Shown: one piece after another, positions 1 to 5,787 of the stretch
Numbering within the stretch: the stretch's first letter is position 1
Layout of the letters: every line of letters starts with the position of its first letter
NCBI GenBank assembly: GCA_025450375.1
Contig: JANWHO010000047.1
Coordinates: forward strand, 1 to 11,719
DNA length: 11,719 nt
Direction: 5' to 3'
Source of the DNA: Chloroflexota bacterium
Lineage (GTDB): Bacteria > Chloroflexota > UBA5177 > JANWHV01
Notes under the pieces: generated by a model
Databases searched by the model: none
What the model saw: only the letters and a program-made list of their open reading frames with translations
What the model was told of the DNA's origin: nothing
Made by a program: the position numbers and the translations under genes

Positions 1-13
1 AAAGCGCTGAGTT

Positions 14-316
14 TTGGTTCCCTTGCTCTTGCCTACCAGCCTGCCAACAAATAACCGCTTGGTTTGGCGCAGCATACCCGACTATCGATATTTTGAGGTT
101 TCAAGCCACGATGGACATGTTGAATATGCGACGCACATCCGGACACGCCGCGGCCGGTTGACGATGGTGTCTCAGCCTCCAACGGTGATCCGAAGTTCCA
201 TTGACGCTGGGAATTTGAGTTGGCGAGTCGGCAATTACTCCTCGATTCGAAGGAGTTTTGTGGATGGTTGGAACGTGACTCCATCAATCCGCTGTTCCGG
301 CAGTTGCACGGGATAG
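14..316 (+). other. Possible degenerate NUMOD4-like (HNH endonuclease-associated) fragment
   Basis: I see an open frame (TTG start, no good ribosome site) whose residues about 17-40 read VWRSIPDYRYFEVSSHDGHV. This resembles the NUMOD4 motif (W-x-x-I-P-x-Y-x-x-[YF]-E-V-S-x-x-G-x-V) found in front of HNH homing endonucleases. A later stretch, SWRVGNYSS (about residues 69-77), resembles the second conserved block. The HNH domain itself is absent: the frame ends in unrelated residues at a stop at 314-316. An extra Asp in the SSHDGHV segment and the lower GC of this area suggest a decayed remnant. The resemblance is by eye over a short motif, so this may be chance, and the competing minus-strand frame at 33-287 shows nothing recognisable. 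Confidence 0.3.
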
Positions 317-706
317 AGACGGACGTTGGCGACGTGGTCGCGCTGCTTTTGCATTGAGACGTAAAGCCAATACTGCTGCTTCACGGCGTCGCTCTTTCCC
401 TTGTCGTAACCAGAGGCCCGTGTTCTTCTGGCCGCGCCGCTCGAAATCATAGACCCCATCGGGGCCGGTGACGACTCCCAGATCGTGATCTTCAACGAAA
501 AGCCCTATGCGGGTGCCGAGACGCGCGGCGAGCATCGTTGGCTCGGCCGGGCTTCCCGCCATGCGGACAAGCACCCCTTCTACTACTTCATACTGCCATC
601 CATCGTCCGGCAGGCGAAGCAATTCTTCCACGGTACACGGGCCGGCGCCCCGGACCACCTCGGCCCACGGCGCCACGGCTCCAGAGGGATACGCATGTGC
701 TTCCAT
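284..706 (-). pseudogene. Truncated Uma2 / DUF820 family endonuclease remnant
   Basis: From an ATG at 706, residues about 1-97 match the N-terminal half of Uma2 (DUF820) PD-(D/E)XK-like nucleases: TVEELLRLPDDGWQYEVVEG (25-44), the GVLVRM strand, MLAARLGTRIGLFVEDHDLG and GPDGVYDFERRGQKNTG. Family members are usually about 180-200 residues. The expected continuation (a PDVAF-type strand, then the E-V-x-S-P core with catalytic residues) is missing. After about position 416 the frame becomes Arg-rich and meaningless and stops at 284. The overlapping minus frame (to a stop at 235) carries a different, unrecognised but more protein-like tail from about position 428. I read this as a deletion or rearrangement junction near 415-430 that removed the active site. 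It is unlikely to be functional. Uma2 genes are often multi-copy and prone to decay. The start lacks a strong Shine-Dalgarno sequence. Confidence 0.7.
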
Positions 707-758
707 GCCGTCATCATCCCATTATTTGGCGGCTGTTTCAAGGGGGCAAGCCATAAAT

Positions 759-794
759 CGGACGGATCGGTCCGATCCGTCCGATCCGTCCGAT
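759..794. repeat. Perfect palindrome plus 9-bp tandem repeat downstream of the RidA gene
   Basis: CGGACGGATCGG at 759-770 and CCGATCCGTCCG at 772-783 are exact reverse complements around a single T (771). The right arm runs on as a tandem TCCGATCCG unit: 771-779, 780-788 and a partial copy at 789-794. It lies 4 nt beyond the stop of the minus-strand RidA gene and 52 nt upstream of the Uma2 remnant. RNA from either strand could form a very stable GC hairpin, so it could end the J-protein/RidA transcript. On the minus strand it is followed only by ATTTAT rather than a clear U-run, so an intrinsic terminator is not certain. It may instead be a dispersed REP-like element. Confidence 0.75.
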
Positions 795-798
795 GGGC

Positions 799-1182
799 CT
801 ATTCGAGGATTGCTTCCGCCTCGATCTCGACCATGAGCGCGGGGTCGATCAAGGCCGCCACCTGCACCATGGTGGCCGCCGGGCGGATGGCGGCGAAGCG
901 CTCACCGTGGGCACGTCCAATCTCCTCCCACCGACTGACGTCGGTCACGAAGATGCGTGTCCGCACCACGTCCCGCATGGAGGCGCCGGCCTGCGCGAGG
1001 GCGCTCTCAATGATCTCCAGAATGCGTACCGTCTGGGCGTAGGGATCGCCGGGCGCGAACGGCTTCCCCTCGGCGTCCACCGCCGTAGTGCCCGCTACCT
1101 GGATGATGTTTCCCACCCGCACCGCTCGGCTATAGCCGACCACCGCCTCCCAGGAGGCGCCGCTGGAAATGTTCCGGCGCAC
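799..1182 (-). CDS. RidA/YjgF/UK114 family protein lacking the catalytic arginine
   Basis: The 127-residue product has the size and fold signature of the Rid family, small trimeric cytosolic proteins: IIQVAGTTAVD (26-36), the Q-x-x-R-I-L-E-I-I-x-x-A-L-x-x-A-G-A block (50-67) and the C-terminal VEIEAEAIL strand. RidA proper hydrolyses reactive enamine/imine intermediates of PLP enzymes using Arg105 in a P-A-R-S motif. Here the corresponding stretch is RPAATMVQV (100-108), so Ala stands at the Arg position. That places it among the arginine-less Rid subgroups, whose reactions are mostly unknown, so imine deaminase activity should not be assumed. The start is GTG, with GGAAGGG about 11 nt upstream overlapping the stop codon of the J-domain gene; the genes are 15 nt apart and probably cotranscribed. 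A strong palindrome follows the stop. Confidence 0.92.
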   Translation of the reverse strand: MRRNISSGASWEAVVGYSRAVRVGNIIQVAGTTAVDAEGKPFAPGDPYAQTVRILEIIESALAQAGASMRDVVRTRIFVTDVSRWEEIGRAHGERFAAIRPAATMVQVAALIDPALMVEIEAEAILE

Positions 1183-1197
1183 CGACGATTTCCCTTC

Positions 1198-1716
1198 CTA
1201 CCTCCGAAAACCCGCCGCGGCTCCGACCAGCGCGTTATGCGCCTTGTTCAGCCGAGCCATCATCAGTTCCGCCTCCGCGCGCAGTTCAGGTGGTCCCTCG
1301 ATGAAACGATCTGGATGCCAGACCCGCGAGAGGAGGCGGTAGCGGCGGCGAATGTCATCGGGGCCGGAGCCGGGTCGGAGTCCCAGCACCACCCAGGGAC
1401 TGTCGGCGATCTGGGGCTGAGGCGCCGTCTGTGCGGCGGGCTGGTGCTGTCTCCGCATCCGCTCCAACCGCTCGCGCTCCCTGGCCACCTGGTCCCGCAG
1501 CCAGCGCAACTCGGCGCGGGCCGCCTCGATCCCTTCCTGCACCGCCTCGATATCCTCTTGCTGTTCGGCGGTGGGCCCTTTCGCGGTTCTCTCGGTGGCG
1601 GTGGCAGGCGGCGACGTATCCTTCCGACGCGATCCACGCCACTGCGAGGCCATGCCAACCACCATGGTGAGCAAAAGCCCTATCGCCACCAGGACCACCG
1701 CCGTCTCGCCGCTCAT
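1198..1716 (-). CDS. Membrane-anchored J-domain (DnaJ-like) protein
   Basis: I start the gene at the ATG at 1716 (172 residues), giving MSGETAVVLVAIG with GAGAGA about 11 nt upstream. An in-frame ATG at 1758 would add 14 residues but has no ribosome site. In order there are one N-terminal membrane helix (about residues 5-23), a short basic Pro/Thr-rich linker, a charged Glu/Arg-rich probable coiled coil (about 50-90), a Gln/Pro/Ala linker, and a C-terminal J domain (about 106-165) with the HPD tripeptide at 134-136. The positive helix II before it (DIRRRYRLLSRVW) is typical of domains that stimulate DnaK ATPase. The Gly/Phe and zinc-finger regions of DnaJ are absent, so this is a specialised class-III J protein that would recruit DnaK to the cytoplasmic face of the membrane. 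Its client is unknown. RidA follows 15 nt downstream. Confidence 0.88.
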   Translation of the reverse strand: MSGETAVVLVAIGLLLTMVVGMASQWRGSRRKDTSPPATATERTAKGPTAEQQEDIEAVQEGIEAARAELRWLRDQVARERERLERMRRQHQPAAQTAPQPQIADSPWVVLGLRPGSGPDDIRRRYRLLSRVWHPDRFIEGPPELRAEAELMMARLNKAHNALVGAAAGFRR

Positions 1717-1852
1717 CGTTCGCCATTTCTCTCGTCGGGCATCACTTGAGTATCGCATAGTCGGGGGGTGGTGGGGTTTGATTACGGGCGAAAATATGGT
1801 ACTGCTCCCGGAAGTCTAACCATCGTATCCTTGCATGGCAAGCATGTGTATG

Positions 1853-1859
1853 AAGGAGG
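1853..1859 (+). promoter_or_regulatory. Strong Shine-Dalgarno fixing the GTG start of the LRR gene
   Basis: AAGGAGG lies 5 nt before the GTG at 1865. The in-frame ATGs at 1835, 1844 and 1850 lie upstream of or next to this site and have no comparable site of their own, so the first 10 codons of the longest frame are almost certainly untranslated leader. Confidence 0.85.
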
Positions 1860-1864
1860 GAGAG

Positions 1865-3277
1865 GTGTCCGAACAAGATGCGCAACCGCGCATGGTTCGC
1901 TTCCCCGAGGATTTCTCGATGGGCCAAGTGACCGTGGAAGTGCGGGAGGGCGACGACTGGCGGTGGCTGGAGTGGATGCCCGCACGCGGGGACGTCGCCG
2001 TACCTGTCGGTTGCAGATTGAGCCTGCACTGGGGGCGATTGGAACAGGATGGTCTGTCCTCGCTCGAAGCTCTTGGTTCAGACGATTTATACGCTTTTAG
2101 CACCCACAAGTTCTGGCGCGGCCCCGCGAATGAACTGGCGCACCTCAGCCGTCTCACCGGCTTACGGAAGCTGTCACTTGGATATGAGATGTTTTATCTC
2201 ACGGCGGAAGGGGCGACTCATTTGGAAGGACTATGCAATCTGGAACAGCTTTCCGTGGGTGCCACTGACGATGAAGCCCTGGGCCACGTTCGACATCTGT
2301 CCGCGCTCAAGCGATTTGGTCCGAGTGGAATCAGGGTCACTGATGCCGGCCTTCCGTACCTGGCTCAGTTGCGAAACCTGGAGGCGTTGTATCTGTCGGA
2401 TACCGGGATCACGGACGCGGGACTTCCGTATTTGGCTCAGCTGCGAAACCTGGAGACGCTGCACCTGGCCGAGACTAAGATCACTGGCTCCGGCTTATTC
2501 CACCTTGCCGATTTACCCAAGCTGACTGAGTTGGATCTCAGTTCCACCAAAGTGACCGGGGAGCGGCTTGTGGGAATACCCGGGATGGCCCGATTGCGCG
2601 GCCTAAACCTGTACGGCACGCATCTCACCAGCCGCTCCCTTCAATTTTTGACTCGGTTGAGCGAGTTGCGCGCGCTGGATCTGGATGATACGCGATTGGA
2701 GGGGGCCGCATTACGGAATCTGGTCGGTTTGAGCGAACTGGAATCCCTTTCCGCCTCGAACAATCGGATTGATAATCGTTCGCTGCCTGCGGTAGGCGCC
2801 CTGTACAACTTGCGTCGGCTCCGTCTGAACAATACCCGGATAGATCTGGCAGGATTGCAAGCGCTGGGGGATCTTACCGCAATGGAAGCCCTTGCGATTT
2901 CAAGAACCGGCATCAACGACAACTCCCTGGCGGGGCTTGTGGGAATGCGAAACTTAAAATCGCTATGGCTCAGTGATACGGCTATCCTCGGGGAAGGTTT
3001 AAGCCACCTGGCAGGGCATTCGGCATTGAATGATCTCTGGTTAGATCACACGGCATTGGAGGATTCGAGTCTAGTATATTTGCGTGCTCTGCCAGGTCTA
3101 CGCCATCTGATCTTGAGTGATACACGGATCTCCGATGCTGGTTTGCCGCACCTGACGGCACTCGCCTCGCTTGGGTATCTGGCATTGCACAATACGGCAG
3201 TCACCGGAGCAGGCGTGGCTACCTTGCGGCAGGCACTCCCGAACTGCAAAATTGGAGTTGGGACGACACGACAGTAG
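1865..3277 (+). CDS. Leucine-rich-repeat protein, 15 regular 24-residue repeats
   Basis: The start is the GTG at 1865, giving 470 residues. Residues about 1-94 form a non-LRR head (VRFPEDFSMGQVTVEV, then a Trp-rich stretch and a GDVAVPVGCRLSL strand). I recall similar heads in other bacterial LRR proteins but cannot name a family. From about residue 95 to the end I count 15 repeats following L-x-x-L-x-x-L-x-L-x-x-T-x-[IV]-T-D-A-G-L-x-x-L, almost all exactly 24 long, closing with a capped last repeat (LRQALPNCKIGV). The repeats should form a solenoid used for protein binding. There is no signal peptide, membrane helix or enzymatic domain, so it is predicted cytosolic, partner unknown. Repeats 3 and 4 are nearly identical in DNA. 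Codon usage looks less GC-rich than the neighbours. It is divergent from the J-protein gene and converges on the reductase gene. Confidence 0.93.
   Translation: MSEQDAQPRMVRFPEDFSMGQVTVEVREGDDWRWLEWMPARGDVAVPVGCRLSLHWGRLEQDGLSSLEALGSDDLYAFSTHKFWRGPANELAHLSRLTGLRKLSLGYEMFYLTAEGATHLEGLCNLEQLSVGATDDEALGHVRHLSALKRFGPSGIRVTDAGLPYLAQLRNLEALYLSDTGITDAGLPYLAQLRNLETLHLAETKITGSGLFHLADLPKLTELDLSSTKVTGERLVGIPGMARLRGLNLYGTHLTSRSLQFLTRLSELRALDLDDTRLEGAALRNLVGLSELESLSASNNRIDNRSLPAVGALYNLRRLRLNNTRIDLAGLQALGDLTAMEALAISRTGINDNSLAGLVGMRNLKSLWLSDTAILGEGLSHLAGHSALNDLWLDHTALEDSSLVYLRALPGLRHLILSDTRISDAGLPHLTALASLGYLALHNTAVTGAGVATLRQALPNCKIGVGTTRQ
2338..2460 (+). repeat. Internal 72-nt duplication within the LRR gene (repeats 3 and 4)
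   Basis: The segment starting at 2338 is repeated with an offset of exactly 72 nt (24 codons). Over the core 2351-2388 versus 2423-2460, 33 of 38 bases match, and all but one of the differences are synonymous (TAC CTG against TAT TTG, TTG against CTG). This is a repeat-unit duplication with selection kept on the protein. Confidence 0.85.
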
Positions 3278-3336
3278 TGGATAGGAGCCAGGCGATACAC
3301 CAATCAAGGAACAGCCCGATCACCTAATCCGCAGAC

Positions 3337-4569
3337 CTATGGTTGTCGCTTCGGCACCAAGCTTCTCAAGTCCACCCCTTCGTCGGCCAGCTTGGCGGCG
3401 TCCACTGGTGTACCGGCGGCGATCAGTTTGCGGGCGGCCATGCTGTCGCGGGGCGTGTTGAAGCAGAGAGCGGCGACCAACACCCCGTCGCGCAGGTAGA
3501 AATGGGTGAACTTACGGGCTTCCAGGCTGCCGCGCCGCACTTCCTCCTCGCCGCCGGCGCGGTGGCCCAGCACCTGGAGCCCGTGCTCGTATTGATCGGA
3601 CCAGAAGTAGAGGACGGGCGCGAAAGGTTCCAGATTCCCCAACATGGACTTCGCCGCCGCCTTCCCCTGCTGCTCCGCGTTGTCCCAGTGCTCCACCCTG
3701 AGATGCCGGCCAAGGGTCGGGTGCAGCCAGTGGGCCACGTCGCCGGCCGCGTAGATGTCGGGCAGATTGGTGCGGGAGAACTGGTCGGTAATCACCCCGT
3801 TGTCGAGCGCCAGACCGGATCCTTCCAGGTACTCGGTATCAGGGACCACCCCGATCCCCACGAGCACCAAGTCGGCGGGGATCCGTTCACCGGTGGTCAG
3901 TTCTGCTTCCTCCACCCGGTCGGTTCCATGGAAGGCGGCGACTCCGGTTCGCAGGCGGAGATCGACCCCCTGATCGCTATGGATGGCGGCGAAGAGATCG
4001 CCAAGTTCGGTCCCCAGGGCGCGCTCCATGGGGGCGGCCAGCGGTTCCACCATGGTCACGGCGAGGCCGCGCTTCCGGCAAGCGGCCGCCACCTCGGCCC
4101 CGATAAACCCGGCCCCGACGATCAGCACTCGTGGGGAGCCGGCCATGGCATCGGCCAGAACCTGGGCGTCGGCCAGGGTGCGGAGGGTGACAATACCGGG
4201 GAGATCGGCGCCGGGGACGGAAAGCAGGCGGGGACGGACCCCGGTGGCGATCAGCAGCTTGTCATAACTCAGGCTGCTGCCATCGCTCAGTTCCACCCGG
4301 TGCTCCGAAGGCACGATCCGGGTCGCGCGCACGCCCAGGCGTAGTTCGATGTTCTGTTCTCGATAGTGCTCGGCGGCCCGCAGATAGGTCTGGTCGGCCG
4401 TGGTATCGCCCAGGAGGATGCCCTTGGATAGCGGGGGCCGTTCATAGGGGCGGTGTGGCTCGGCCCCCACCAGGATCACGCGGCCGGTGAAACCCTCGTG
4501 GCGCAAGGTCTCGGCCGCCCGGCCGCCCGTCTGACCGGCTCCCAAGATCACAAAGGTGGGGGTGCCCAC
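3337..4569 (-). CDS. FAD/NAD(P)-dependent oxidoreductase, ferredoxin-reductase type
   Basis: The 410-residue product has the layout of the reductases that pass electrons from NADH to ferredoxin or rubredoxin for Rieske oxygenases or P450s (putidaredoxin/rhodocoxin reductase type). The FAD-binding GAGQTG is at 10-15, the family hallmark RPYERPPLSK at 40-49, ATGVRPR at 108-114, the second Rossmann motif GAGFIGAE at 152-159 with Glu175 ending the next strand (favouring NADH over NADPH), and AAGDVA at 274-279, followed by a C-terminal reductase domain with a WSDQY segment. The start is GTG with AAGGG about 9 nt upstream. No ferredoxin, Rieske or P450 gene lies nearby, so the electron acceptor is unknown. 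An AIF-like or nitrite-reductase-like role cannot be excluded. It is divergent from the SDR gene across 273 bp. Confidence 0.92.
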   Translation of the reverse strand: MGTPTFVILGAGQTGGRAAETLRHEGFTGRVILVGAEPHRPYERPPLSKGILLGDTTADQTYLRAAEHYREQNIELRLGVRATRIVPSEHRVELSDGSSLSYDKLLIATGVRPRLLSVPGADLPGIVTLRTLADAQVLADAMAGSPRVLIVGAGFIGAEVAAACRKRGLAVTMVEPLAAPMERALGTELGDLFAAIHSDQGVDLRLRTGVAAFHGTDRVEEAELTTGERIPADLVLVGIGVVPDTEYLEGSGLALDNGVITDQFSRTNLPDIYAAGDVAHWLHPTLGRHLRVEHWDNAEQQGKAAAKSMLGNLEPFAPVLYFWSDQYEHGLQVLGHRAGGEEEVRRGSLEARKFTHFYLRDGVLVAALCFNTPRDSMAARKLIAAGTPVDAAKLADEGVDLRSLVPKRQP

Positions 4570-4796
4570 GAATTTTCCCTTCGGTGTCGAGTTCTTTCAA
4601 TGCACATAATGAGCAAGTACCGAATCGTCGGGTGTTGCTGGCTAGCATACCCCGTTTTGGGCGGCGCCGTGGGAATTGGACGCGCCTGGATATGTGTTCT
4701 CCGTACTCTCTGTGTTTCCGTGCTTCAGGAGAGGCGTTCAACGGTGTGGCACGAGAGGATGATCGGTGGGCGAAGACGAGGCCAGACGTTCCGCTC

Positions 4797-4805
4797 TGGT
4801 ATCCT
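4797..4805 (+). promoter_or_regulatory. Possible extended -10 promoter for the SDR gene
   Basis: TGG-TATCCT (TG at 4797-4798, hexamer 4800-4805) fits an extended -10 box about 38 nt before the GTG start. No good -35 is present at 17 nt spacing. It is flanked by a short inverted repeat, GCTCT (4793-4797) and AGAGC (4806-4810). A similar TGGTAGCCTAG occurs on the minus strand at 11358-11368. The rest of the 4570-4842 gap shows nothing further I can support. Confidence 0.3.
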
Positions 4806-4827
4806 AGAGCATGGTGGGGCGCCGCAC

Positions 4828-4834
4828 GGGAGGG
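4828..4834 (+). promoter_or_regulatory. Ribosome binding site fixing the start of the SDR gene
   Basis: GGGAGGG ends 8 nt before the GTG at 4843. The open frame runs back to 4453, but that part overlaps the divergent reductase gene and shows no protein-like features, so this site decides the start. Confidence 0.75.
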
Positions 4835-4842
4835 ATGACGCA

Positions 4843-5739
4843 GTGGCCACGATTCTGATCACGGGGGCTACCGGCTATATTGGTCGGCATCTGGTGGCCC
4901 GTCTGGTCGCGCGAGGCGAGCATCCCCGGTGCCTGACGCGGCCCGGAGCCGGGAAGCGCGTCCTTCCGGATGGGGCGGAACCGGTCACGGGCGACCTCGG
5001 GAATCGGGCGAGCCTGGCGGCGGCGGCGGAGGGCGCGACCACCATCGTGCATCTGGCCGCCGTGGTGGCGAACCTCAAGGAAACCAAGGCGGTGAGCTAC
5101 CGTGGCGTCAACGACGAGGGGACGGCCAACCTGGTCCGCGCGGGTGGCCATGCGGGAGTGGCCCACTTCATGCATCTTGGCGGTCTCAACACGGTTCCCG
5201 GCCGGGCCACTTCGTATATTCGGACTCGTTACAACGGCGAACAGCAGGTGAGGACCGGTGGCATTCCCTACAGCATCCTGCAGCCTTCCATCCTCTTCGG
5301 CGATGGATCCCAGTTCTTCACTACGCTGGCTGATCTGGCCCGGCGGGCCCCGTTCCTGCCCGTGCCGGGGAACGGAAAATTGCGCTTCCAGCCGATCTGG
5401 GTCGAGGATGTGGTGACTTGCCTTGTCGCTCTCCTTGACGAGGGCGGGCGGAACGAGACCGTGGGAGTTGGCGGCCCGGCATATTATACATATGACCAGT
5501 TACTGGATCTGATCTGCGCCAAGATCGGGAAGCGCCGCGCCAAACTTCATGTGCCGCTCCCCCTGGTGACTCCCGCCGCCGCCGTCATGGAGCGGCTTCT
5601 GCCCCATCCCCCGGTTACCGTGGCGGCCCTGGAGCTGTTCGGGAGCGGCGATAACATAACTGCCCTCGACGCGGTGCCGGCCCGTTTCGGGTTTCAGCCG
5701 CGTTCGCTGGAAGAGCACCTGCGCGTCCAGGGATTCTGA
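4843..5739 (+). CDS. NDUFA9-like atypical short-chain dehydrogenase (NAD(P)-binding)
   Basis: From GTG 4843 the product is 298 residues. The N-terminal Rossmann motif GATGYIG (8-14) follows directly on the start, then VHLAA (69-73), an Asn-containing VNDEGTANLVRA segment (89-100), a Y-x-x-x-[KQ] region reading RYNGEQQV (129-136), then LQPSILFGDGSQFF and a PVPGNGKLRFQPIWVEDVV block. The last two are hallmarks of the atypical, NDUFA9-like SDR subgroup that contains the complex I assembly/accessory subunit and ubiquinone-associated bacterial homologues. Gln stands where classical SDRs have the catalytic Lys, so it may bind NAD(P)H or a sugar/quinone ligand without classical SDR catalysis. The substrate is unknown. 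No nuo genes are nearby. It converges on the histidine kinase gene, 48 bp apart, with no clear terminator between them. Confidence 0.9.
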   Translation: MATILITGATGYIGRHLVARLVARGEHPRCLTRPGAGKRVLPDGAEPVTGDLGNRASLAAAAEGATTIVHLAAVVANLKETKAVSYRGVNDEGTANLVRAGGHAGVAHFMHLGGLNTVPGRATSYIRTRYNGEQQVRTGGIPYSILQPSILFGDGSQFFTTLADLARRAPFLPVPGNGKLRFQPIWVEDVVTCLVALLDEGGRNETVGVGGPAYYTYDQLLDLICAKIGKRRAKLHVPLPLVTPAAAVMERLLPHPPVTVAALELFGSGDNITALDAVPARFGFQPRSLEEHLRVQGF

Positions 5740-5787
5740 GTGAACCACGGTGGGCCTTGGGAGCGCGCTTCCCTTCCCGGCGCCCCT

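Noticed and set aside
793..1749. 318-residue plus-strand open frame
   Set aside because: It is antisense to the RidA and J-domain genes, both of which have clear family motifs; its translation is low-complexity His/Gly/Arg-rich sequence typical of a GC-rich shadow frame.
1776..1835. TTGATT, TATGGT and TATCCT boxes as a promoter for the LRR gene
   Set aside because: No pair of these boxes has an acceptable -35/-10 spacing; the promoter in this divergent gap cannot be assigned by eye.
3278..3336. Search for a bidirectional terminator between the convergent LRR and reductase genes
   Set aside because: I found no stable hairpin with a T-run in these 59 bp.
3343..4344. 333-residue plus-strand open frame opposite the reductase
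   Set aside because: It is the shadow of a well-supported FAD oxidoreductase, with no motif and no ribosome site.
4453..4842. 130-codon N-terminal extension of the SDR frame
   Set aside because: It overlaps the divergent reductase gene and precedes a Rossmann motif that should lie at the very N-terminus; the GGGAGGG site supports GTG 4843.
5740..5787. GGGAGCGCGCTTCCC as a terminator between the SDR and kinase genes
   Set aside because: The stem has only about four good pairs plus a wobble and no following T-run.
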